The notes under the pieces are model-generated. The model made no database searches. It had not been told where the DNA came from and was given only the letters and a program-made list of their open reading frames with translations. 22,669 bases of DNA from JBKHDT01 sp046541195 (GTDB lineage Bacteria; Pseudomonadota; Gammaproteobacteria; Halothiobacillales; Halothiobacillaceae), in NCBI GenBank assembly GCA_046541195.1, contig JBKHDT010000037.1:1-22669 (forward strand), in the 5' to 3' direction. The stretch's first letter is position 1. The number at the start of each line of letters is the position of its first letter. This document shows, one piece after another, positions 17,101 through 22,669 of the stretch. The translations under genes and the position numbers were made by a program.

Positions 17101-17571
17101 GACTTCTTGCGCATGCCTTCGGGCTTTGCCGAAGACCAGGAAACCGTGCAGCGCCTCAAATCCGGCGAACTTGATCCCGATCAGCTGGTGATCGAGCAGA
17201 TGCTGGCCAACAAGACCCTGCTGGACATTCCGCGCTGGGAAATGGAATTGCCCGATGGGTTGATCGCGCTGGCCGGGCGTGTCTGGACGGAAGCGGGCAG
17301 CGAAACCGACCCGGGGCGGGTCGAGGGCGTGTTTGACCTGCGGATCGTCAACCTGGATGCCATCGCGGCTAGCTGGATGGCGCTGGCGGAAGATGAGTCT
17401 CAGCGCGAGGAAATCGAGGCACTGATGGCGATGGTCCGTCTGCTGGGCGAAAAGCGCGAGAACGGTGACGGTCTGCCGGAGCATGTGTACCGGATCGAGG
17501 TGGACACGGCAGGCAAGGCGCTGGTCAACGGGGAAGACCTGAAGCCGCTGCTGAACCAGCTTGGTGGCTGA
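14131..17571 (+). CDS. Large exported protein: shared N-terminal domain, seven-repeat propeller, AsmA/DUF945-like C-terminal region
   Basis: 1146 residues. Signal peptide about 1-32 (VMLASAALALLGSIAIA). Residues about 36-170 are clearly paralogous to the start of the protein at 1-2469: TPRMLMAYG matches TPRLLMAYG, DILSADVDTL matches DLLAADLDGL, and VRGRGELLLEDPEG matches YRGQGRLVLLGPDG. Residues about 243-540 hold seven repeats of the form VxxxDxxGxxxW (for example LVAIDGAGTVLW, LARVGSDGQVAW), which suggests a seven-bladed PQQ-like beta-propeller. Residues about 590-1146 are long alternating beta stretches ending in YRIEVDTAGKALVNGEDL, resembling AsmA/DUF945/DUF2125-type periplasmic proteins; this last match is weak. 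It is probably a periplasmic binding or scaffold protein. The stop is 5 bases before the next gene. Confidence 0.83.
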   Translation: MNKRSQAKTRVMLASAALALLGSIAIAGESHAEPRSWKVLEIDGVFEHATGPEDLPALSSRSPVTPRMLMAYGQLPPQVMTLALALRTQGIDILSADVDTLVDIHAKVRAGEIEADGAVLDHLIGIIQGRGFLEWSELEPGSEVQLDDDTLVRGRGELLLEDPEGAKARLLLSGETVPAARISPIEAPSWGEAPGIRTFRSPAYLRGRVALPLDAGLAAVVPAPQGGYLAAITLVGQTGGPQTVFMRRDGKGRLLWSSMPTAGTHLLPEVLLPVADAGYLVAGTGPVIRFDDQGRTVWRIEPEALDALSVTAAARGSDSVLLAGRETEDGQAVLVAIDGAGTVLWRTAVPGLGAVDHLVALDGGGWALAGTSAEGETTMAVVDAQGEIRWQAPPDSGLAPSAVEAMGARADLGVILAGQADGGGLWLRRLDPETGDVADFPLGGAEMIGAINSVHAVTFDASGDLLIGGEARTENAWLARVGSDGQVAWFREYGLEDVHETLLDVHPVGDSLVALGRLRAGSPRNLPEVWVMQADESGKPLAYPPLPEPVAEFAQELQGALAQAAPVVSTLGDPEFHVGEDGTVDLALPWLTLKTDWDFARYVRHVEWVVGDVHAGLGSVKDGLRPVSLRLPEVVEVRDPNNGLAGRLGLADLDFDATWDQNAGLLRSLNLVADDVLLDLHPQEDLMGAAAAETALAQAQGQDVPRSLRFGHVALKTATEARDDGLYDAPLTFTLRDVALDSFIDPPLLQFGRVEFTTRQTDMDLAELVQMGQLREQHQVFASENPIEMFGQIVSMVGNPAGQLAIEGLRARGDSEKRYLQLDKLDADLGLKRAEGDARRRDLWARLNVEGLGFSDGDRRQTVLFDLGRLAIDGSLEDISPLAIIQLVLASVMSGEVDEPTLLALSQQLYSRFAVTLDVDRFSGLEEGSQEQPQPFGLEKLRFGTEVVDLDSPAPSLSFSLAHDGLTIPPVLIAEDPFVGQLPRRTDLALDFLRMPSGFAEDQETVQRLKSGELDPDQLVIEQMLANKTLLDIPRWEMELPDGLIALAGRVWTEAGSETDPGRVEGVFDLRIVNLDAIAASWMALAEDESQREEIEALMAMVRLLGEKRENGDGLPEHVYRIEVDTAGKALVNGEDLKPLLNQLGG

Positions 17572-17576
17572 TCAAC

Positions 17577-19505
17577 ATGCTCGTCGGTCGGTCGGCACGT
17601 CCTGCTGCGCCACAGGGTCGTTGCGCCTGGGCGCAAATCGGCCTGCCGCGCCTGGTCGTTTCACTGACCTGCGTGCTGCTGGGCGTCTGGCTGGTGGCCG
17701 GCAGTCAATCGGCTGCCAGTGACGGCGCGATGCTGCGCATCCTGCCGGACGATGCGGGCTGCGTGACCTTCCTGACCAACCGCCCCGGCGGACTCTACCG
17801 GGGTTGCCCCGAGCGTGCCCGGATTCGGGCGGTTCACCCCGTTCCCGACGCGTATCCGATCGATATCGCCCGCAATGACGCGGGTCTTTGGCTTTTGACC
17901 CGGCAGGGTGTGCATCTTCAGGCGGCAGGCGAAACCGGTTGGCAGAAATCCGTCGATCGGGGCGGCATGGCCCTGGACTGCGCGCAAGGCTGGTGTTGTT
18001 CGATTTCCTGGAGCGGCAGGTTCGGCATTCTGGAATCGTCTGCGCCCGTCGAACCCGAGACCACGGGATTGCCCGAGGCGCCGATTCAGGTCCTGGTGGC
18101 CTCGGATCAGCGGGGCTGCCTGGCCGGCAGTTTTGGGCGGGGCCTGTTCCGGTTGCCCGTCGGTGACAGTGCCTGGCGTCGGTTCGACGAGGGGATGCGC
18201 ACGCAGAACATCCTGTCGATCGATTGCGATCAGGGACACTGCCTGGCCGGTACCTGGGGAGACGGCCTGTATCAGCTTGCGCCAGGTCAGACACGCTGGA
18301 TGCCGATGTCGAGCCTGGAGGTCGAGCGCGTTTCCGTGGTGGTACTGGAGGGATCGCGGATCCTCGCGCAGACCGACCGCGGCATCATGCGCTCGGGTGA
18401 CCGGGGCCGGTCGTGGGCGCCGATCCCCCTGCCGGCGGAGCGCACGATTGCCGCCCTTGCCTTGTCGCCGGGCGGGGGGCACTGGCTCGGTGATGAGCAG
18501 GGCCGCCTGTACTTCTGGCGTGATGGTCAAGCGCCCCGAGTGGTTCACGCCCCGGGGCTTTATCGGGTAAGCGCAGTGGCGACCCATCCGAGTGGGGCAA
18601 TCCATGTCGTGATGGGCGGGCGGCTGTTTCATGCCGCGGATGAGTCGGCCAAGGCTTGGCAGGTTGCGGCACTGCCCTTTGATGGACAAGGCCCGCTGAC
18701 CGGCATGACCATGGATCGAACCGGTCGGCTCGTGATCGGCACCTTGAAGGAAGGCTTGTTCTGCCTTGCCGAGGGTCAGCCTGCCTGGGCACCCTGCATG
18801 CAGGGGCTGCCCCCAGAGGCCGGGGTGGCGCAGTTGCATCGATCCGCAGACGGCGCGATCCATCTGGTTACGGCGGGGCGCGGGGACGCGCTTGAACAGC
18901 TGTTCCGCTGGGATGACGAAGCATTGGAATGGCAGCCGGTCGTCCTTGGTGGCCGACCCGAGCCGGAGCCTTATCGCGTCAGGCAGCTTGCCGAGTTGCC
19001 GGGGGAGATTCTGGTCGCTTCGGGGACCTATGATCTGCTCTGGAAGCGACCCGAGGAACAGTTCTGGCGGCAGATCTCGTTTGCGCGTACGCCCGGAGAG
19101 CCACCAAGCGTGGACGCCGATGGCCGGCTCTGGGTCGAGCGTGGCGGTTTCTTTTCTTCCAACGAGATCGGACAGACCCAATGGCAGCAGGGCGTGCCTC
19201 CGGCAGCGCGCTGGCAATCTGCCGTGCGACTTGACGAAGGGCGCTGGCTCGCGCAGGTTCCCGCCGAAAATCGGCTGGTCCTGCTGGCGGTCGATGCCGC
19301 GGGGCGTCCCGCGCCGATTGAAGACTGGCCGATACCGATGTCGGGCACATTCACACTCTCGGCGGTCCCCGGTGGCCCGGCGTTGGCTTCGGGGCCCGAC
19401 GGGTTGTACCGGTTTGATCCGGACCAGGGCGTCTGGAAGGACATCACGCCGCTACCCGCCTTCATCGACGACGCGCCTGAATCTTCAGGGCGGGCCGGCA
19501 GATGA
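17577..19505 (+). CDS. Exported or anchored beta-propeller protein (BNR/sortilin-like repeats)
   Basis: 642 residues, ATG start 5 bases after the preceding stop. The hydrophobic stretch at about 25-42 (RLVVSLTCVLLGVWLVAG) is a signal peptide or membrane anchor behind a basic n-region. The rest carries about twelve repeats built on G-[LIV]-[YF]-x-x followed some ten residues later by a Trp, such as GLFRLPVGDSAWRRF, GLYQLAPGQTRWMPM and GLYRFDPDQGVWKDI. One copy, SGDRGRSWAPI, is a good Asp-box (SxDxGxxW) as in BNR and sortilin propellers. Preceding strands read CLAGSFG, CLAGTWG and VIGTLKE. No catalytic residues are recognised, so it is probably a binding platform. The stop overlaps the next ATG, tying it to the six-TM protein. 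Confidence 0.82.
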   Translation: MLVGRSARPAAPQGRCAWAQIGLPRLVVSLTCVLLGVWLVAGSQSAASDGAMLRILPDDAGCVTFLTNRPGGLYRGCPERARIRAVHPVPDAYPIDIARNDAGLWLLTRQGVHLQAAGETGWQKSVDRGGMALDCAQGWCCSISWSGRFGILESSAPVEPETTGLPEAPIQVLVASDQRGCLAGSFGRGLFRLPVGDSAWRRFDEGMRTQNILSIDCDQGHCLAGTWGDGLYQLAPGQTRWMPMSSLEVERVSVVVLEGSRILAQTDRGIMRSGDRGRSWAPIPLPAERTIAALALSPGGGHWLGDEQGRLYFWRDGQAPRVVHAPGLYRVSAVATHPSGAIHVVMGGRLFHAADESAKAWQVAALPFDGQGPLTGMTMDRTGRLVIGTLKEGLFCLAEGQPAWAPCMQGLPPEAGVAQLHRSADGAIHLVTAGRGDALEQLFRWDDEALEWQPVVLGGRPEPEPYRVRQLAELPGEILVASGTYDLLWKRPEEQFWRQISFARTPGEPPSVDADGRLWVERGGFFSSNEIGQTQWQQGVPPAARWQSAVRLDEGRWLAQVPAENRLVLLAVDAAGRPAPIEDWPIPMSGTFTLSAVPGGPALASGPDGLYRFDPDQGVWKDITPLPAFIDDAPESSGRAGR

Positions 19506-20857
19506 AGGGAATCACGCTGCAAACGCTGACAGGCACATTGCTTATCGGGCTGGTGGTTTTTTTCTGGTGGTTGCCGGCACCGGAACTGATGGAAGTTTCC
19601 GAGCTGGATCTGGCGTCCCAGCACGCCGGCCGCATGGGCCCCCAGAAGGAAATCGGTCTCGGGTTGAGCCGCTTCACCGGGGCACAGCCAATCCGCATGT
19701 CAGAGCGCCCGTACCTGCCGTTGGCCGTGTTCGCGGACGAGCTGTTCGAGAACCGTGCGATTCGCGTGGACGCACCGGAGTGGCAGAGCCTGATTATTGA
19801 CCGGGCGGGGCGGCCGGCTGCCGAGCCGTGGCGTGCCTCCGGTCTGGCAGAATATTGGCTGCCCGCCGAGGATCCTGTTTTTGGCGGGACATCGACCGGG
19901 TATCTGTCAGTCGTGGGCCAGGGAGACCTGGCGTTTTACCGGTATATGCTTCAAGAGCGCCACGACTTGTGGGGGCAGGGTGTACCGCCTGCGGTTCAGT
20001 TTCCCGGACGGCAGCATCTACCCCTGATGGCCCTGGCTTTGATGACGGGCATGGCCCTGCTCTGGTTTGGCCGGGGGCGCGGACTGGCGGACACCTCGGT
20101 GGCGCGGGGATTGCGTTTCAGCCTGGCGTTGCTGGTCCTGTTTGCGCTGCTGGCGGTCTACCTTTCCACGGGTGCGCTCGACAAGATGGATCTCGGCTAC
20201 GCGATGATGCTGGTGGCGGCCCCGGTGGGCATCACGACCATCCTGGCCGTTGTGTGGCTGGCCCTGCTGCTTCGCAGGCTGCGCAAGCTGATCGAAGGGG
20301 AGGGGCTCTGGGCGCACTGGGCACTCTCGGATGTCCAGTGGCGGGACTACCTTCAGGCGAGCACGGCAAGACAGCGGGGCCGTCACCTGGTCATGCTGGG
20401 CAGCCTCGGGGGGATCATGCTGGCCGTGTCCTTGCTGTTTCTCGTCTTTGCCCCGGATCGGGGGGCGGCTGGCGTGGTCGTGGCGGTCATGGCCGGGGTC
20501 TTCGGGTTGAGCTTTCTCGCGGCCTGGTTCGCGCCTTTGTGGACCCGTCATCGAATGGCGCTCGTCGATGAACCACGAGTCTGGATCGGACAAGCTGGCG
20601 CCCTGGTCGGCAACCAGTATTTTCGTTGGTCGGGGCTGGGTGCACGGCCCCGGTCAATACAGCTCGTCCCGGAATCACAAGCACTCCGCCTTATCGAGCT
20701 GACCTTTGATCAGGTCCAGACCTACCAGTTTCAGGGCAACCCGGTTTTCTATCGCCAGGAGCATCGGCACTGGATACCGGTGCCGGTCGAGCGGGTCGAC
20801 GAGGCACAGGCCGTGGTTGATCGTCTGCGCACGCATTTTGGACTCGATGCGCTCTGA
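19502..20857 (+). CDS. Six-TM inner-membrane protein of unknown function
   Basis: 451 residues, ATGA overlap with the propeller gene. Predicted membrane segments lie at about 9-24, 172-189, 204-221, 232-257, 296-316 and 321-345. A domain of about 145 residues between the first two segments is probably periplasmic, and the C-terminal 105 residues are probably cytoplasmic. The loop at 258-295 is basic (RRLRKLIEGEG). I recognise no family and see no transporter or enzyme motif. Coupling to the propeller protein suggests that it anchors or reads out that protein at the inner membrane (inference). Confidence 0.8.
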   Translation: MKGITLQTLTGTLLIGLVVFFWWLPAPELMEVSELDLASQHAGRMGPQKEIGLGLSRFTGAQPIRMSERPYLPLAVFADELFENRAIRVDAPEWQSLIIDRAGRPAAEPWRASGLAEYWLPAEDPVFGGTSTGYLSVVGQGDLAFYRYMLQERHDLWGQGVPPAVQFPGRQHLPLMALALMTGMALLWFGRGRGLADTSVARGLRFSLALLVLFALLAVYLSTGALDKMDLGYAMMLVAAPVGITTILAVVWLALLLRRLRKLIEGEGLWAHWALSDVQWRDYLQASTARQRGRHLVMLGSLGGIMLAVSLLFLVFAPDRGAAGVVVAVMAGVFGLSFLAAWFAPLWTRHRMALVDEPRVWIGQAGALVGNQYFRWSGLGARPRSIQLVPESQALRLIELTFDQVQTYQFQGNPVFYRQEHRHWIPVPVERVDEAQAVVDRLRTHFGLDAL

Positions 20858-21016
20858 GGGCGCACGTGCGGTCAACTGCCTGGGCATTTGGCGCGTCGCA
20901 CCCTGCATGCCCGAAAGTTGCGTTTCAGGGCATGAGCGCCCTGGCACGCCGTGGCGCAAAATCGCCAATCGTGATGCCAGGAATGGCTTGGTGCAGCGTT
21001 TGCCGGAGGACAGATC
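20858..21016. other. 159-base gap with two stem-loops
   Basis: CATGCCC (20906-20912) pairs with GGGCATG (20928-20934), and TGGCG (20952-20956) pairs with CGCCA (20963-20967). There is no T-tract, so these are at most weak terminators. GGAGGA at 21005-21010 is the ribosome binding site of the next gene. No convincing promoter is seen. Confidence 0.35.
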
Positions 21017-22045
21017 ATGAAACGAAAATCCGCATGGCTGTCTGCCCTGGTTGGCGTGCTGCTGCTTTTTCTTGCCGCCTGGGGGCCGCTGCTCATGATG
21101 CTTGGCGAGTCGACCCCCGCCGAGATAACCGAGGTTCGTCGTCTGGGTGGGGCGGATGAGTACGCACGTTACTTCTGGAGCGTGAGCTACCGGTTTCGGG
21201 ACGCGTCCGGTGAGTGGCACCGCGGGCAGACACGCGTTCTGGCCGGCGCGATCAATCCGCTGCAGGGCAAGCCGCGCCGCGTTCGTTACCTGCCGTTCGC
21301 GCCCTGGGCCAATGCCCTGTCCTTTCAGGCCAGTCCGGGCGTGACGACGCTGCTGCTGGCTGCGCTCGGGCTCCTGCTGCTCTGGCCGATGCGCCCCAGG
21401 GCTCGAAACCGGGCCGCAGCCGCGGCGACGCGTGCCCGGCCGGGACAGGGGACGACCCTGCGCGCCTCGGGGCACGACGACATGGCGCGCTGGCTGGACC
21501 GGTACCCGGGACGCTATCGACGCTACGCCCTGGTTTTCTTCGGTCTGCTTTTGGTCGGCGTGGGGGCCTTGCTCTGGTGGGAGCTGGAAGGATTCGCTCC
21601 CGAATGGTTTGCTTCCCTGGGCGGGTTCGCGCTGATCACCGCGATACTGATGATCTGGAGCGCGCGACGGCGAAGCCGCGCATGGACCGGCACGGTCAGC
21701 GACAAGCGTATCGAGCGCCATCGGGTTCACCGCGGTGAGTCGGAAGTGCAGTGGCGTGAGACCCCCATTCTTGAAATCCAGCGATCGGATCGTTCCCGCC
21801 CCCTGAAAATCCCGGTCCCGGCTGCGCTATTCGATTATTTCGAGTGCGGCGACCGGGTCTTCAAGCTCGCCGGATTCGACTGGCCCGAGAAGATCGAGGC
21901 GGACCCATCCCGCCGGGTCTGCATTGTCTGTGGTCGGCTCGTTCCGCACCAAGGTGCCCAGACCTGTCCATGGTGCCGGGCCCCGGTCGCCCCCCATTCG
22001 ATGCTGCTGGAACGGATTACCCAACCGCAGGAGGACGCAGGATGA
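21017..22045 (+). CDS. DUF3592-like membrane protein with C-terminal zinc ribbon
   Basis: 342 residues, ATG with GGAGGA 6 bases upstream. Membrane segments lie at about 8-29, 107-124, 170-188 and 200-215. The segment between the first two (VSYRFRDASGEWHRGQTRV, then RRVRYLPFAPWANAL) has the pattern of DUF3592, a small domain of unknown function in bacterial membrane proteins; a second related unit may follow with WTGTVSDKRI. The C-terminus has four cysteines as CIVC (302-305) and CPWC (317-320), a probable zinc ribbon in the cytoplasm. Its stop overlaps the next start. It may be a separate operon or the tail of the preceding one. The function is unknown. Confidence 0.82.
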   Translation: MKRKSAWLSALVGVLLLFLAAWGPLLMMLGESTPAEITEVRRLGGADEYARYFWSVSYRFRDASGEWHRGQTRVLAGAINPLQGKPRRVRYLPFAPWANALSFQASPGVTTLLLAALGLLLLWPMRPRARNRAAAAATRARPGQGTTLRASGHDDMARWLDRYPGRYRRYALVFFGLLLVGVGALLWWELEGFAPEWFASLGGFALITAILMIWSARRRSRAWTGTVSDKRIERHRVHRGESEVQWRETPILEIQRSDRSRPLKIPVPAALFDYFECGDRVFKLAGFDWPEKIEADPSRRVCIVCGRLVPHQGAQTCPWCRAPVAPHSMLLERITQPQEDAG

Positions 22046-22272
22046 CGGAAATTCTTGTCGGAATCGGTGTCATGGCCGCTTTTATCGCGTTCGTGATCTG
22101 GAAGAACCGCGGCAGGCAAAAGCCGCCGACGGACTGGGAGCAGCAGCGCTGGTGGGCAGAGCGCGAGGCCGAGAATCGTGCCGGGCCGAGGGTTCACTCT
22201 TCCGCCGAGGCCAGCCGTTCGGATGATCGCCAGGATGATCGGGACGATGATGACCCGGATGATGATGACTGA
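22042..22272 (+). CDS. Small single-TM protein with poly-Asp tail
   Basis: 76 residues from ATG 22042, with AGGAGGA at 22029-22035 and an ATGA overlap with the upstream stop; both strongly support this short gene. Residues about 3-20 (EILVGIGVMAAFIAFVIW) form a membrane segment, followed by KNRGR, so the tail is likely cytoplasmic. The last 16 residues contain 12 Asp. It is encoded by GAT/GAC repeats that could slip in replication. No family is recognised. Such a tail could bind divalent metal or basic partners (inference). Confidence 0.72.
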   Translation: MTEILVGIGVMAAFIAFVIWKNRGRQKPPTDWEQQRWWAEREAENRAGPRVHSSAEASRSDDRQDDRDDDDPDDDD

Positions 22273-22281
22273 CCCCCGGTT

Positions 22282-22298
22282 CCGGCACTCCCTGCCGG
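22282..22298 (+). terminator. Possible terminator stem-loop
   Basis: CCGGCA (22282-22287), loop CTCCC, TGCCGG (22293-22298), 10 bases after the last stop. No clear T-tract follows, so confidence is low, but its position at the end of the gene run fits. Confidence 0.35.
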
Positions 22299-22355
22299 TG
22301 GTTCCACCCCGGCTGCTGCTCGAACAGGCCAGCGGCCATTCGCGGCACCGGTCTC

Positions 22356-22391
22356 GTAGGCCCGATAAGGCCGAAGGCCGCATCGGGCAAA
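22356..22391 (+). repeat. REP-like palindrome, family 1, copy 1
   Basis: A 36-base unit beginning GTAGGCCCGATAAGG and ending GCATCGGGCAAA. CCCGAT (22361-22366) pairs with ATCGGG (22382-22387), and GGCC (22369-22372) pairs with GGCC (22376-22379). The layout closely resembles enterobacterial REP/BIME elements, known to stabilise mRNA and to bind gyrase or IHF in some hosts. Confidence 0.7.
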
Positions 22392-22405
22392 CCCCGACCC
22401 CACCC

Positions 22406-22441
22406 GTAGGCCAGACAAGGCAGCAGGCCGCATCAGGCAAA
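22406..22441 (+). repeat. REP-like palindrome, family 1, copy 2
   Basis: A 36-base unit matching copy 1 at 31 of 36 positions, in the same orientation and starting exactly 50 bases later. Its changes weaken the outer stem, so it looks like an older copy. Confidence 0.65.
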
Positions 22442-22462
22442 TCCGGGATGACGGTGGGAAAT

Positions 22463-22475
22463 CGCATCGGGCAAA
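22463..22475 (+). repeat. Half REP-like unit, family 1
   Basis: CGCATCGGGCAAA repeats only the right end of copy 1, so it appears to be a truncated copy. Confidence 0.45.
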
Positions 22476-22520
22476 ACCTCGGGTCCATCAACCCCGACCC
22501 CGGCAACCCCGGTCCCATCA

Positions 22521-22553
22521 ATGCCGGATGCGGCTTCGCCTTATCCGGCCTAC
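22521..22553 (-). repeat. REP-like palindrome, family 1, inverted copy
   Basis: It reads ATGCCGGATGCGGC, TTCG, CCTTATCCGGCCTAC. Its reverse complement starts GTAGGCCGGATAAGG, aligning with copies 1 and 2. This is very close to the E. coli REP consensus as I remember it. Direct plus inverted copies make a BIME-like arrangement. Confidence 0.65.
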
Positions 22554-22574
22554 ATCGCGGTGGGCGAGCCTGTC

Positions 22575-22621
22575 GCGCAGAAAATCTGCGCTCCCACAAT
22601 ACCGACACGAACCTGTGGGAG
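22575..22621. repeat. Family 2 palindromes, head-to-head pair (left part)
   Basis: GCGCAGA (22575-22581), loop AAA, TCTGCGC (22585-22591) runs into CTCCCACA (22591-22598). This is the reverse complement of TGTGGGAG at 22614-22621, which opens the next hairpin. The TGTGGGAG start is typical of Pseudomonas-type REP elements. Confidence 0.6.
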
Positions 22622-22635
22622 GCCGGCTTTGCCGG
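22614..22635 (+). repeat. Family 2 palindrome, right copy
   Basis: TGTGGGAG (22614-22621), then CCGGC (22623-22627), loop TTT, GCCGG (22631-22635). With the inverted copy before it, this forms a pair separated by 15 bases. Confidence 0.6.
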
Positions 22636-22669
22636 GCGGCTGACCACCCCAAACCCCACACCACGCGCC

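Noticed and set aside
22356..22475. Direct repeats at 50-base spacing as a CRISPR array
   Set aside because: Only two and a half copies, with a spacer of 14 bases, internal palindromes and an inverted copy nearby; this fits REP elements.

Overview
The window is high-GC DNA, dense in genes and all transcribed on the + strand. The REP-type palindromes at the right end, the codon use and the gene families point to a gammaproteobacterium, but I cannot name the genus. Almost every product carries a signal peptide, a lipobox or transmembrane segments, so this is a large cell-envelope locus. I see no rRNA, tRNA, CRISPR array, transposase or phage gene.

Layout. (A) 1-4688: the 3' part of a large secreted beta-rich protein with three DUF1080-like modules, followed with an ATGA overlap by a secreted Cys-rich coiled-coil protein. 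(B) 4689-5105: a 417-base AT-rich gap with T-tracts, the likely control region of the next operon. (C) 5106-12819: a secreted SH3-like/vWA protein, an ABC ATPase, an FtsX-type permease, a cysteine-free formylglycine-generating-enzyme (FGE) homologue with a coiled-coil tail, and two coiled-coil lipoproteins. (D) 12931-14001: a PDZ/S41 (C-terminal-processing) protease with an intact Ser/Lys dyad. (E) 14131-20857: a 1146-residue protein whose N-terminal domain is a paralogue of the one starting region A, joined to a seven-repeat propeller and an AsmA/DUF945-like C-terminal region; then a second propeller protein and a six-TM protein. (F) 21017-22272: a DUF3592-like membrane protein with a zinc ribbon and a 76-residue membrane protein with a poly-Asp tail. 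(G) 22273-22669: a cluster of two families of REP-like palindromes.

How they may work together. Region C has the same set of parts as the TagT-TagS-TagR-TagQ relay and the periplasmic vWA half of the kinase PpkA, which control type VI secretion by threonine phosphorylation in Pseudomonas. Here the vWA part is a separate secreted protein with no kinase domain, and no type VI structural gene is in view. The main hypothesis is a trans-envelope sensing or mechanotransmission device built from TagQRST-like parts, with a processing protease and large periplasmic propeller/DUF1080 proteins as extra sensors or partners. This rests on motifs and gene order read by eye; no database search was run.
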